A stretch of 64,000 bases of DNA, from contig JAKQQP010000385.1 in assembly GCA_029564115.1 (NCBI GenBank), positions 5,891-69,890 on the forward strand, given 5' to 3'. A program made the position numbers and the translations under genes. This stretch comes from Candidatus Rifleibacteriota bacterium (lineage in GTDB: Bacteria; Riflebacteria; Ozemobacteria; Ozemobacterales; Ozemobacteraceae). Positions 10,169 through 18,909 of the stretch are shown piece by piece. Within the stretch, counting starts at the first letter, position 1. Each line of letters opens with the position of its first letter. Below the pieces are notes generated by a model, which made no database searches, was not told where the DNA came from, and saw only the letters and a program-made list of their open reading frames with translations.

Positions 10169-12625
10169 ATGGGTTGGTTCTCAAGAAAAATCACTGATCC
10201 GGCAGAGGCTTTTGACAGGCTTCTGCAAAAAGATAAAAAAATTTCAGATCAGGCGCGTGATGATTTTGTCGCCAACCTGAATCATAACCTGATCGAATTT
10301 TTGCACGAAAGGTTCGAAGAACAGGATTCAGTCGAAACGCGTCTGAAAATCCTGGAGATTTTTGCGGCCCGTAAAAACAACCTCTCCGAAGAAGACCTCA
10401 GACTGATTCTTACCTTGATAAAATACCCAGAAACACTGTTCAGAGAAACTTTTAAAGAAATTCTGGCCGGAATAACCGAAGAAAATCTTAAAGCCGTCAC
10501 CGAAGTGCTGGGCAAAACTCTTGACCCCGATATTCACAGCACGATTCAGCACGGTATCGAAAAATCCGGGATTTTGCGCAAGCTCCTGGAAAAATGGAAC
10601 AATTATACCGTCAAAGAGCAAATTCTTTACCTCGATGAGGTCGTGACTCTTCAGAACCCCAAGACCTACCCAATTTTCATGGATATCATGAAAGAAGAGG
10701 CCATTGAAGCGAAAAAAGACGAAAAAAAGGTGCTGCAGGTAGAATTTTCAAAACGGGTCGACAAAATCAAAAACCCCGAATTTCTCGACCTATGCATTCG
10801 CGAGCTGCCGGCAATTGCTCCCAGCATGCGCTATCCTGTATTCAAATGTCTGCAGTCGCACGGCAAGGTCTTTTTTGAAAAGGTTTTTGAGGGGCTGGGT
10901 AAAAAAAGCGAAGGATTCAGACAGCACACTCTTAAACTCATGGAACAGCTTACAGACCCCATGTCATACCAGTATCTGTTCCCCTATCTGCTTGACCCAA
11001 GCAGGTCGATTCAGCCCGTAGTTGCCGATACGATCAATAAAATTGTTAAAGATTTTTCTGAAGAACTCGAGGGCATGACTCTTGAACACCGCAAAGCCCC
11101 AGAAATACAAGCCCAGATAAAATATTTCACAGACCCCCTCGAAAATAACTTTAACGAGCGCTTCACCCACCATATCAAATTGTTAACTGAATGTCTGCTG
11201 CGTCTCGGGCGCTACGAAGACGACGTCACCCTTCGCAACTTCCCGATGATTTTTAAATACTCGGAAAACTACCTGAAAAGCTTTCTCAAAGGCCTGGAAA
11301 CACCAGTTCGAAAGTCTTTGCTGATCAAAGCCTGCTGCTACAAAAACCCGGAAACCGGTAGAACGGCTCTCAAGATTCTCGGCGACCCTACAGAGAATTA
11401 CATCATTGAAACTCTGAACACTCTGCTTCTAGAGCACTTCATGAACATGCCACCGGAAATACAGTCAGAAACCATACAGCTGATGATGGACCCAAGACTG
11501 CAGCGATTCGTCACAGAAGTACTCTACCACCAGGACCCGGCTCTGCGATCACGAATTCTCACAATACTGGGAGAATCAGGTCTACAGAACGTTCTGCAGA
11601 TTTTGCAGACCAAACTGCGTGACCCTGATTACAGTGTAAGAAAAACAATTCTCGATATTCTCGATTTCAAGCATTTTCACAACAATGCCGGTACTGAGAT
11701 GCTCTTGAATCTGCTCAAAGATTCCGACAGCAGTATTGTGCTTCTGACCGTAGACAAACTGAAAAACAGAGATCATCCGCTCATAATTAACAATCTGACT
11801 AAGCTGCTGTCTTCAAAAGTTGAAGAAATAAGAATTGCGGCCCACAATGCCATTGCCCTGGTAACCAGGCGAAAATATCTTACCAGCTTTGACAAAATGA
11901 GCGAGGAATCCAAGCGTGCCATAGGGCTGTCGTTGATAAAGATGGATCCTTCATTCATCGAAGACATAACCAGAGACCTCTCTGCTTCAGATCAAAGAAC
12001 CCGTATTCTTGCGGCGAAAATTCTAGAAGTTTTGTGTGACCAGATTCCACCAGAACTGAAAACTCATCTGATTGTTGCAATTCAAGACCCAGACCCGCAT
12101 GTGCGCTCGGTTGTAATCATGAGTCTCGGAAAAATCGGTGGGCCATCGGTCGCCAATATGCTCATCGGATTTTTGAAGGATCCTGACGATCGAGTTCGAG
12201 CCAACGCTGTCGAAGCCATGGCCGATGTAGGCGACCTTTCTATGGCCGAAGAAATTCTACCCTGCCTTTATGACGAAAGCAACCGTGTCAGAGCTAACAC
12301 AATAATGACTCTCTGGCGCCTTGGTTATTACCAGATATATGAAGCCGTGATCGACATGATGCGGCATCCCGACAAATGGATGCGTGCATCAGCAGCCTTT
12401 TCTCTAGGGGAATTGAAAGACACCAGGTTCTTTCCCATACTTATTCAGGCAATAAGAGATCCTGAAGCGGATGTAAGAAGAAACGTCATAAAAGCCCTCG
12501 GGAAAATTGCCAGTCCATTTGTCCTGGCTCCTTATATCAGACCTTTGCGCTTTGACCCTGACGAAAACGTCCGCAAGGAGGTAATGGCGGTTTTATCGGC
12601 AAAACCACCAGCACCAACCCAATGA
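10169..12625 (+). CDS. giant HEAT-repeat protein A
   Basis: 818 residues with no signal peptide or membrane segment, predicted cytoplasmic. Almost the entire chain is made of alpha-helical HEAT repeats of the PBS-lyase type. They are clearest in the C-terminal third, where units of about 31 residues recur with the pattern DPDxxVRxxxxxxLGxIG (for example IQDPDPHVRSVVIMSLGKIG and LKDPDDRVRANAVEAMADVG). Such solenoids are protein-binding scaffolds. The stop overlaps the start of the next gene (ATGA), so the two products are probably made in a fixed ratio. The two proteins are paralogues along their C-terminal halves. No catalytic motif is visible. Confidence 0.85.
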   Translation: MGWFSRKITDPAEAFDRLLQKDKKISDQARDDFVANLNHNLIEFLHERFEEQDSVETRLKILEIFAARKNNLSEEDLRLILTLIKYPETLFRETFKEILAGITEENLKAVTEVLGKTLDPDIHSTIQHGIEKSGILRKLLEKWNNYTVKEQILYLDEVVTLQNPKTYPIFMDIMKEEAIEAKKDEKKVLQVEFSKRVDKIKNPEFLDLCIRELPAIAPSMRYPVFKCLQSHGKVFFEKVFEGLGKKSEGFRQHTLKLMEQLTDPMSYQYLFPYLLDPSRSIQPVVADTINKIVKDFSEELEGMTLEHRKAPEIQAQIKYFTDPLENNFNERFTHHIKLLTECLLRLGRYEDDVTLRNFPMIFKYSENYLKSFLKGLETPVRKSLLIKACCYKNPETGRTALKILGDPTENYIIETLNTLLLEHFMNMPPEIQSETIQLMMDPRLQRFVTEVLYHQDPALRSRILTILGESGLQNVLQILQTKLRDPDYSVRKTILDILDFKHFHNNAGTEMLLNLLKDSDSSIVLLTVDKLKNRDHPLIINNLTKLLSSKVEEIRIAAHNAIALVTRRKYLTSFDKMSEESKRAIGLSLIKMDPSFIEDITRDLSASDQRTRILAAKILEVLCDQIPPELKTHLIVAIQDPDPHVRSVVIMSLGKIGGPSVANMLIGFLKDPDDRVRANAVEAMADVGDLSMAEEILPCLYDESNRVRANTIMTLWRLGYYQIYEAVIDMMRHPDKWMRASAAFSLGELKDTRFFPILIQAIRDPEADVRRNVIKALGKIASPFVLAPYIRPLRFDPDENVRKEVMAVLSAKPPAPTQ

Positions 12626-15120
12626 TCTGGCCATTCGCTAGTAACAAAAAAGATCCTGAAATTCTTTTAAAAGAGCTTGAAAGCGAAGATTCAAAGATTC
12701 GCGAAGCAGCCTTTCACAGTCTTATCGAGCATCCTGCCCCAGAAACAGATCAGATCGTCCTGGCAGCCCTGGAGGCCTTCAATGAATCTTCGACAGAAAT
12801 AACCCTGGCTTTAATCGACGTTGCAGGGCAACGTGAAATTCATGAAGCCTTACCGGTATTCAAGGCTTTGCTCAAAGGCGAAGATCGCAAATTGAGAGAA
12901 AGCGCGCTACAGGCAATTTCATCCCTTGGGAGCCAGGAAAGCCTGGACGTGATGATTTCCTGCTTAAGTGACGGTGATCCTTCCATAAAACAGAAAGTTC
13001 AGCACGCTATCGTCAGTGAATTCGGCAAAGATGCCATGGGAGCTCTGATACGCGCCCTGCCAAAAGACCGCAATTCGCCCCTTTATTTTGAGATAGTTTC
13101 GCTGATGGAAGAACTCGACCTGTTCAGCGCTTTAAAAAGTGATTTCGACCAACCCGACGTTCTGGTCAAAGATTTTTATTTTGATACTCTCACCAAATTC
13201 AGCAGGCCAGACTTTATTCCGCTCTATCTCAATTTTTATCCGGAAGCCTCACAGCCACGCAAAGATAAAATTATTCAGCTGTTGCTCGAATACTCAACCG
13301 CAGAACTTCTGCCATTTTTTATTCAACAGCACAGCGAAAACCCTGGCGATGGTCTGCTTATACTTATTGAGAAGGTTTTGATTCCCAGATTTTCGCAGGC
13401 AAAAGAAGACCTTCTCGAATTTATTCGCTCTATAAACGACACCAGATTCAGAATGAAAGTTTTGCCGACGCTTTTCAGGCAAATTGACTCTTTCTGCTTT
13501 GACAAAGTTTTTGACTTCCTCAAGGATGCCTCTTCAGAGATCCGTAGTCATGCGCTTACCGCCCTGATGAACCTGGTCAAAAAAACCTGGGAACGTATGA
13601 ATGACAAGAGCGAAATTAATAAAATGACGATTGCCGGGCTCTACGATGGCTGGGAAAAGCGAATAGTCAACATGATGCGTGAACCAGAAGAGCTCCCGGA
13701 AGAACAGAAAAAGAACGTCAGGCGCCTGTTCTATGCCTTTGCTCAGAATCGCCATTCTTTGATCAGACCTTTTATCAAAGAACTGTTACAAAAAAACTTT
13801 CATGAAACCTACTTTTTTTTGAAAGACTGGCCTTTCGACGAAACCTTTAATCTGTTCCACTGGCTCGTAGAGAATGACCCGTCTTTTGGATCGCTCATCC
13901 TGACCGCCCTGCAGGGAAACAGCGACGACAGCCTCTGGCGAATAGTTTTAAAGCTTATCAACAGTTTTCCCGAAGAAGAAGATCGACAAACATTTAAACG
14001 CAATCTGGTCACGCGTCACCGCAATATCGCCATAGACAAATTTCTTAAAGACTCAGACCCATCTGTCAGGGTCGCTGCGATTGAATTTGCCAGTGAATGC
14101 AAAACCAACGGTCTTGTAGAACTTTTAAAATCTTCTACCAAAGACCCTGCCCCAACCGTGCGCCTGACTGCTCTAAGGTGCCTGCATCAGCAACATTTTG
14201 CGCAGATACAGACTTACCTTATCGACGCGCTGCACGACCCGGATGAATCGGTAATTTATTTTGCTCTGCAGCAGCTTAAGCAAACGTTTTCGCCAGCGCA
14301 GATGGCTCCGTATCTGGTTCGCTTTATTAACAGCAATTCTGAAAAACTCAGGAATTTCGCGCTTGGTGAAATTGCTGCTCTTACTAAAGAGCGATACAAA
14401 GCCAATTTTGCCCGGCTGACTCCAGAAGTTCGCAAGCTTGCCGGCAAAGTAATTCAAAAACTCGACCAGAGCTTTACAGACCAGATACTCCAGGATTTGA
14501 GCTCCCTGGACCCACAAACCCGACTTCAGGCCGCCCTTCTGCTCGAAAACATTCAAATTGATGCCAAGGCCAGAGATGCTCTGCTCGCCGCAATGAAAGA
14601 CCCTTCAAAGCTGGTAAGAGCCGCTATAGTCAAAACACTCGGTGTAATCGGAGACAATGATCTGATCAAACATCTGGTTGATTTTTTCAACGATCCAGAC
14701 CCGAGGGTAAGAGCCAACACGATCGAAGCTGTAGCGACGCTTGGCGACCGGCAGGCAATTCAGCTGCTTCTTCCGTTTATTGAAGACAACAATAACCGTA
14801 TCAGAGCCAACGCTCTAGTGGGAATTCGCAAAATAGGCAATTTCAATGTTGTTCCGATTCTCCAGAAAATGCTGGCACACCACGACATAAATATGAAAGC
14901 CAGCGCTATCTGGGCAATGGGCGAAATAAACGACGTCAATTTGCTGAATTTTATTTTTCCTTATTTGAACGATCGCAGTGAAATTATAAGATTCAACGCC
15001 ATCAGGGCCGTCTCCAGAATCAACCCGCAGATGCTTTCTCAATACATGCCCGCCTTGCGCAAAGACCCCTCGCCCAAAATAAAAAAACTGGTTGCAGAAC
15101 TCAGTTACAAGGTGCTTTGA
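12622..15120 (+). CDS. giant HEAT-repeat protein B, paralogue of A
   Basis: 832 residues, cytoplasmic, a HEAT solenoid throughout. The last ~250 residues align with protein A: MKDPSKLVRAAIVKTLGVIG and FNDPDPRVRANTIEAVATLG match its repeats, and the preceding block (ERYKANFARLTPEVRKLAGK) matches RKYLTSFDKMSEESKRAIGL. The N-terminal halves have diverged further. Start and previous stop overlap as ATGA, indicating translational coupling, and the next gene follows after 3 bases. The most likely origin is a tandem duplication followed by specialisation into a two-subunit scaffold. The function is not known. Confidence 0.85.
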   Translation: MIWPFASNKKDPEILLKELESEDSKIREAAFHSLIEHPAPETDQIVLAALEAFNESSTEITLALIDVAGQREIHEALPVFKALLKGEDRKLRESALQAISSLGSQESLDVMISCLSDGDPSIKQKVQHAIVSEFGKDAMGALIRALPKDRNSPLYFEIVSLMEELDLFSALKSDFDQPDVLVKDFYFDTLTKFSRPDFIPLYLNFYPEASQPRKDKIIQLLLEYSTAELLPFFIQQHSENPGDGLLILIEKVLIPRFSQAKEDLLEFIRSINDTRFRMKVLPTLFRQIDSFCFDKVFDFLKDASSEIRSHALTALMNLVKKTWERMNDKSEINKMTIAGLYDGWEKRIVNMMREPEELPEEQKKNVRRLFYAFAQNRHSLIRPFIKELLQKNFHETYFFLKDWPFDETFNLFHWLVENDPSFGSLILTALQGNSDDSLWRIVLKLINSFPEEEDRQTFKRNLVTRHRNIAIDKFLKDSDPSVRVAAIEFASECKTNGLVELLKSSTKDPAPTVRLTALRCLHQQHFAQIQTYLIDALHDPDESVIYFALQQLKQTFSPAQMAPYLVRFINSNSEKLRNFALGEIAALTKERYKANFARLTPEVRKLAGKVIQKLDQSFTDQILQDLSSLDPQTRLQAALLLENIQIDAKARDALLAAMKDPSKLVRAAIVKTLGVIGDNDLIKHLVDFFNDPDPRVRANTIEAVATLGDRQAIQLLLPFIEDNNNRIRANALVGIRKIGNFNVVPILQKMLAHHDINMKASAIWAMGEINDVNLLNFIFPYLNDRSEIIRFNAIRAVSRINPQMLSQYMPALRKDPSPKIKKLVAELSYKVL

Positions 15121-15123
15121 AAA

Positions 15124-15543
15124 ATGAAACTCTCCGGTCGTGAATTTCTGCAGACCTTGAATGATTTTTTCAATAAAACTGACCCGCAGACCGAAACATT
15201 TTTGCTTCTGATCCTGCCGGCTCTGATTTTTACTCTGGTCCTGGCTTTATACAAGGGCAAGCCAGCCAAAAACGCCGACCCTTACTCATCCCTCAGCAAA
15301 AAAGATATTGAAACTATTGAACACATAAGACTGCAAAAGGGTCTCGAAGAATTTGACCGTGATTTTATCATTAACATAGCCTTCGACTTCTCGCTGAAGC
15401 CGACTCGACTTCTCCTCGATCAAAACACGTTCACTGCCGTTGAAGAAATGATGATCGATAAAATAAAAAAAAATGGTGAAAACCCTTCGCAGAACAAAAG
15501 CCTGACTTACCTGCGAACAGTTAGAAAAAAACTGTTCCCCTGA
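15124..15543 (+). CDS. small single-pass membrane protein of the HEAT operon
   Basis: 139 residues. One membrane helix (about 24-42, FLLLILPALIFTLVLALY) is followed by a soluble helical tail. The tail pattern (F.R.FIINIAFDFSLKPTRLLLD, then SLTYLRTVRKKLF at the very end) resembles the region in front of PilZ domains in some spirochaete-type c-di-GMP proteins, but no PilZ domain follows. It starts 3 bases after HEAT protein B, so it belongs to the same transcript and could anchor the HEAT proteins at the membrane. That role is inference. Confidence 0.65.
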   Translation: MKLSGREFLQTLNDFFNKTDPQTETFLLLILPALIFTLVLALYKGKPAKNADPYSSLSKKDIETIEHIRLQKGLEEFDRDFIINIAFDFSLKPTRLLLDQNTFTAVEEMMIDKIKKNGENPSQNKSLTYLRTVRKKLFP

Positions 15544-15548
15544 CGACT

Positions 15549-16004
15549 CTACAAGTTTATGGTCGCCGTATCGAGAATTATCGTGACAGGTCCATTGTTC
15601 TGCTGTTCGATCAGCATGTCAGCGCCAAACACGCCTCGAGCTACTTTTTTAATTCCCGATTTTTCCAGTTCGGTACAAAACTGCTCATACATTTTCTCTG
15701 CCGGTTCCGGGGCCTCTGCATTTGAAAAACCTGGTCGATAGCCATTCCGAATGTCTCCATACAGCGTAAACTGTGAAACCACCATAATTTCAAAATCACA
15801 GTCCTTAAGCGAAAGATTCATTTTGCCGATCTCGTCGGCAAAAATTCGCAAACCGGCAATTTTTCTGGCGAGCCAGAGCATCTCACGCTCACTGTCGCCA
15901 CGACCGACTCCAAGATAGCATACCATTCCTCTTTCTATTGATGAAACGAGTTCATTGCCAACTTTCAACGAAGCACTGTCAACTCTTTGAACTATTGCTC
16001 TCAT
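15549..16004 (-). CDS. dtd: D-aminoacyl-tRNA deacylase
   Basis: 151 residues, the usual family size. Removes D-amino acids wrongly attached to tRNA, and glycine from tRNA-Ala, in the cytoplasm. The two signature motifs are present: SQFTLYGD, and NNGPVT with the Gly-cisPro pair. The start MRAIVQRV at 16004 matches the family and has GGAG 6 bases upstream; a longer TTG start at 16016 would sit on that Shine-Dalgarno sequence and is rejected. It lies downstream of secF beyond a strong terminator, so it depends on read-through or a weak promoter in the 57-base gap. Confidence 0.95.
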   Translation of the reverse strand: MRAIVQRVDSASLKVGNELVSSIERGMVCYLGVGRGDSEREMLWLARKIAGLRIFADEIGKMNLSLKDCDFEIMVVSQFTLYGDIRNGYRPGFSNAEAPEPAEKMYEQFCTELEKSGIKKVARGVFGADMLIEQQNNGPVTIILDTATINL

Positions 16005-16017
16005 ATTTTTCTCCAAT

Positions 16018-16043
16018 AAAAAAGGCGCCTCTAAGGCGCCTTT
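16018..16043 (-). terminator. terminator of secDF
   Basis: AAAGGCGCC-TCTAA-GGCGCCTTT is a perfect nine-pair stem with a five-base loop. On the minus strand it is followed by six T. It lies 19 bases after the secF stop and just before the dtd Shine-Dalgarno sequence. Confidence 0.85.
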
Positions 16044-16061
16044 AAAAAAATCAAATCGGTT

Positions 16062-16988
16062 TTATTTGCTGTTAGCACCGCGACCGATCTTATCGCCGGT
16101 CATTTCAAGAAGAACCGGGCTGGCAATAAAGATCGAAGAGTAGGTTCCCACGATACAGCCGAAGGTAAGAGCTATGGCAAAGCCCTTGATGGAAACGCCA
16201 CCGATAAGAAGCAGCGAGAACAGTGCCAGCAGAGTTGTAACTGAGGTGTTGATAGTTCTGCCGAGGGTCTGGTTGATAGAAGCATCGATAATCGCTGCAA
16301 AACTGGTTTCTTTGGAAATTTTGCGGTTTTCGCGAATACGGTCGAGAATGACAATAGAATCGTTGACCGAATAACCAAGCAGAGTAAGAACGGCAGCCAG
16401 AACAGTTACATCGAATTCAATACCGATAACGGCCAGAAAACCAAGAGTAATGAGCAGATCGTGTACGATTGCAGTAATGGCACCTACGGCTGACTGAAAT
16501 TCAAAACGATAGGCGAGATAAAGCAGAATACCGATTACTGAAAGCAAAGCAGCCCAGATGCCCTGCTTTTTCATTTCTTCGCCGATTGTCGGCCCAACGT
16601 TGGAAACTTCAAGAGCTTCATCAGAAAAGGGAGCTGCGGCCTTCAGATCACCAAGAATCTGGTCATGAATCTCGGCTGTTTTAGCGCTGTCAACAGGAGC
16701 AGCCGGGTATTGAATGATGAATTCGCGACCCTGGCCACCGGCAACAGACTGCACAACGATCTGATCAGATGTAAAATACAGGCCTCTGTTCTTTTCGATC
16801 TGTTTGAAGTGATCACGTATTTTGTTTTCGCTTGATTCATCATTGAAGCGAACATGAATTATGCTGCCGCCTTTGAAGTCAATACCGTAGTTCAAGCCTT
16901 TAACGGCCAGCAACAGCACTGATAGAACAATCAGCAGGCCCGAAATATAAAAGAATGTGTATCTATTTTTCATTATCTGGAAATTCAT
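16062..16988 (-). CDS. secF: protein translocase subunit SecF
   Basis: 308 residues. Membrane partner of SecD that uses the proton or sodium gradient to pull secreted proteins through SecYEG. One N-terminal membrane helix (9-28) precedes the LNYGIDFKGGSI motif, then a periplasmic domain, then a bundle of five helices with the family motif LGYSVNDSIVILDRIRE and LGRTINTSVTTL. The ATG at 16988 has AAAGG 8 bases upstream. It follows secD by 20 bases in the usual order. Confidence 0.97.
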   Translation of the reverse strand: MNFQIMKNRYTFFYISGLLIVLSVLLLAVKGLNYGIDFKGGSIIHVRFNDESSENKIRDHFKQIEKNRGLYFTSDQIVVQSVAGGQGREFIIQYPAAPVDSAKTAEIHDQILGDLKAAAPFSDEALEVSNVGPTIGEEMKKQGIWAALLSVIGILLYLAYRFEFQSAVGAITAIVHDLLITLGFLAVIGIEFDVTVLAAVLTLLGYSVNDSIVILDRIRENRKISKETSFAAIIDASINQTLGRTINTSVTTLLALFSLLLIGGVSIKGFAIALTFGCIVGTYSSIFIASPVLLEMTGDKIGRGANSK

Positions 16989-17008
16989 GACAATTACCTT
17001 TCTCTTTA

Positions 17009-18691
17009 TCAGATGCTCAGCGTTTTAGCACGGGCGCCGCTGTAATACATATCAAGTGCGAGTTTAACACAAACAATCGCAGTGAAAATATTGGCGATCA
17101 AACCGATGCCGAGAGTTGTGGCAAAACCACGAATAGGGCCTGAGCCAAAAGCATAAAGAATCGCAACTGTAAGCAGAGTGGTTACGTTAGAGTCGATGAT
17201 ACAGGCAAGAGCTCTGTCAAAACCAGCGTTAATAGAGGCCTTAACGGTTTTACCAGATCTGAATTCCTCTTTGATTCTTTCAAAAATGATTACGTTGGCG
17301 TCAACAGCCATACCGACGGTCAGAATAAGACCAGCGATACCGGGGAGAGTCAGAGTGCCGCCAAAGAACACCAGAACGGCAAATATGATAAGGGTATTGA
17401 ACAAAACGGCCAGATCGGCAAAAATGCCAGAAAGTTTGTAGAATACCATCATATACATGAGAACGAGCAATGCGCCGATCAAGCCCGCGGCCCATCCGGC
17501 AGTAATAGATTCCTGACCGAGGGTCGGGCCGACAACGCGGCTTTCAAGGGCAATCAGACTGGCCGGCAAAGCACCGGCGCGCAGAACGATAGCCAGATTC
17601 TGAGCTTCTTCAAATGAGAACCGGCCGGTAATCTGAGCCATACCACCGGTTATTCTGGACTGGATGACCGGGGCACTGTGAACTTTGTTGTCAAGAACTA
17701 TGGCCAGCTGTTCTCCGATGTGGGAGCCAGTTACCTGAGCAAACTTGGCAGCGCCCTCGGCATTGAATTCGAGGTGAACGATCGGGGCACCCATGTCATC
17801 AAAAGAAACCTTGGCAAATTTGAGATCACGCCCGGTAACTTCGGCTTTTTTATTCAGCTTGAACCACATGGCCTGCTGCTGAGGGCTGGCCGGCTTCATG
17901 AGGACGATTTCGGTATCGGGGTTGATCGGCTCGAGCTGCGCTGCAGTCAAAGCCTGATCGCCGACGATGTGAAACTGCAGCATGGCAGTATTCTGAATCA
18001 ACTGTTTAACTCTCTCGGGATCCTTGACACCGGGGAGCTGAATTCTGATGCGGTTGCCTTCCTGAGCTTTAATGCTGGGTTCGGCAATACCATACATGTC
18101 AATTCTGTTTCTGATAATTTCAACAGAGCGCTTAACAGCGTCGGTTATGCTATCGTTTTCCTGGATAGAGTTCAGATCGACCTGATAGACAAGATCGATG
18201 CCGCCCTTGAGGTCAAGGCCAAGGGTGATCTTTGATTTTGGGAAAAGAGAAGTGAGCATCAGAGGGAGGCTTGCATAAAGCTTTGAAGCTCCGATGGCAG
18301 TCTTCAGTTCATCAACAGATTTGCCGTTGACTCTGATGGAAGCATTCCCATTTTCGTAGTCCGGGTTGATAACTCTGGCTTCGAGGCCTGAGTCAACAAG
18401 AGTTTTGCGAATGGTTTCAGCAACATTGTTGAGAACGTCGTCAGGACGGGCAGGGTTTTTGCTTCTATTGAACAGTTCTGCCATTCTATCCACCTGGATT
18501 TTAACCAGAGCGGACTTCCCATCCTCGGCAGCTGAATACTCCAGCAGACGAGACGGCACACCGGCCTGTTCTTCAGGGGAAATGACGCCGAAAGCGTTTT
18601 CCCATATCTTTGTAGACGGCAGCGTGTAAAACAGCGAGAACAGCAATACCGCTAATACTACAATGATTTTGACACTATGTTTACTCTTCAT
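17009..18691 (-). CDS. secD: protein translocase subunit SecD
   Basis: 560 residues. Larger half of the SecDF secretion motor. One N-terminal membrane helix, the D1 motif LGLDLKGGIDLVYQV, the periplasmic P1 domain (IRNRIDMYGIAEPSI, RIQLPG), then the six-helix RND-type bundle with GMAVDANVIIFERIKEE. The start is set at the ATG at 18691: it has AAGGGAG 8 bases upstream, and the longer GTG frame (18730) begins before the predicted transcription start. Confidence 0.97.
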   Translation of the reverse strand: MKSKHSVKIIVVLAVLLFSLFYTLPSTKIWENAFGVISPEEQAGVPSRLLEYSAAEDGKSALVKIQVDRMAELFNRSKNPARPDDVLNNVAETIRKTLVDSGLEARVINPDYENGNASIRVNGKSVDELKTAIGASKLYASLPLMLTSLFPKSKITLGLDLKGGIDLVYQVDLNSIQENDSITDAVKRSVEIIRNRIDMYGIAEPSIKAQEGNRIRIQLPGVKDPERVKQLIQNTAMLQFHIVGDQALTAAQLEPINPDTEIVLMKPASPQQQAMWFKLNKKAEVTGRDLKFAKVSFDDMGAPIVHLEFNAEGAAKFAQVTGSHIGEQLAIVLDNKVHSAPVIQSRITGGMAQITGRFSFEEAQNLAIVLRAGALPASLIALESRVVGPTLGQESITAGWAAGLIGALLVLMYMMVFYKLSGIFADLAVLFNTLIIFAVLVFFGGTLTLPGIAGLILTVGMAVDANVIIFERIKEEFRSGKTVKASINAGFDRALACIIDSNVTTLLTVAILYAFGSGPIRGFATTLGIGLIANIFTAIVCVKLALDMYYSGARAKTLSI

Positions 18692-18732
18692 TACAGAAAC
18701 TCCCTTGCTGAGGTCGACCAAAGTAGACACGT

Positions 18733-18761
18733 ATTATAAGCAAGGGGGCACAGCAAGTCAA
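18733..18761 (-). promoter_or_regulatory. secDF promoter, sigma70 type
   Basis: On the minus strand TTGACT (18761-18756), a 17-base spacer and TATAAT (18738-18733). Transcription would start near 18726, leaving a leader of about 35 bases before the secD ATG. Confidence 0.8.
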
Positions 18762-18855
18762 CGATTATTTGCCATTGGGTTATTGGTTGTCAAAAAACTA
18801 CGTACATAAGCCCAACAGCACAAGCTATTTTTATCTGTAATTTTGCAGTTTTTAA

Positions 18856-18884
18856 TTGCCTGCACGTCAAAAAAAGTTTACCTT
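18856..18884 (+). promoter_or_regulatory. possible promoter of the TPR/zinc-ribbon gene
   Basis: TTGCCT (18856-18861), 17 bases, TACCTT (18879-18884). The -10 box is weak, but spacing is ideal and the start codon follows 25 bases later. Confidence 0.35.
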
Positions 18885-18909
18885 ATTGAACTGAAGGCAA
18901 AACTTCACA

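Noticed and set aside
17678..18235. Open frame opposite secD
   Set aside because: Antisense to a well-conserved gene; no independent support.
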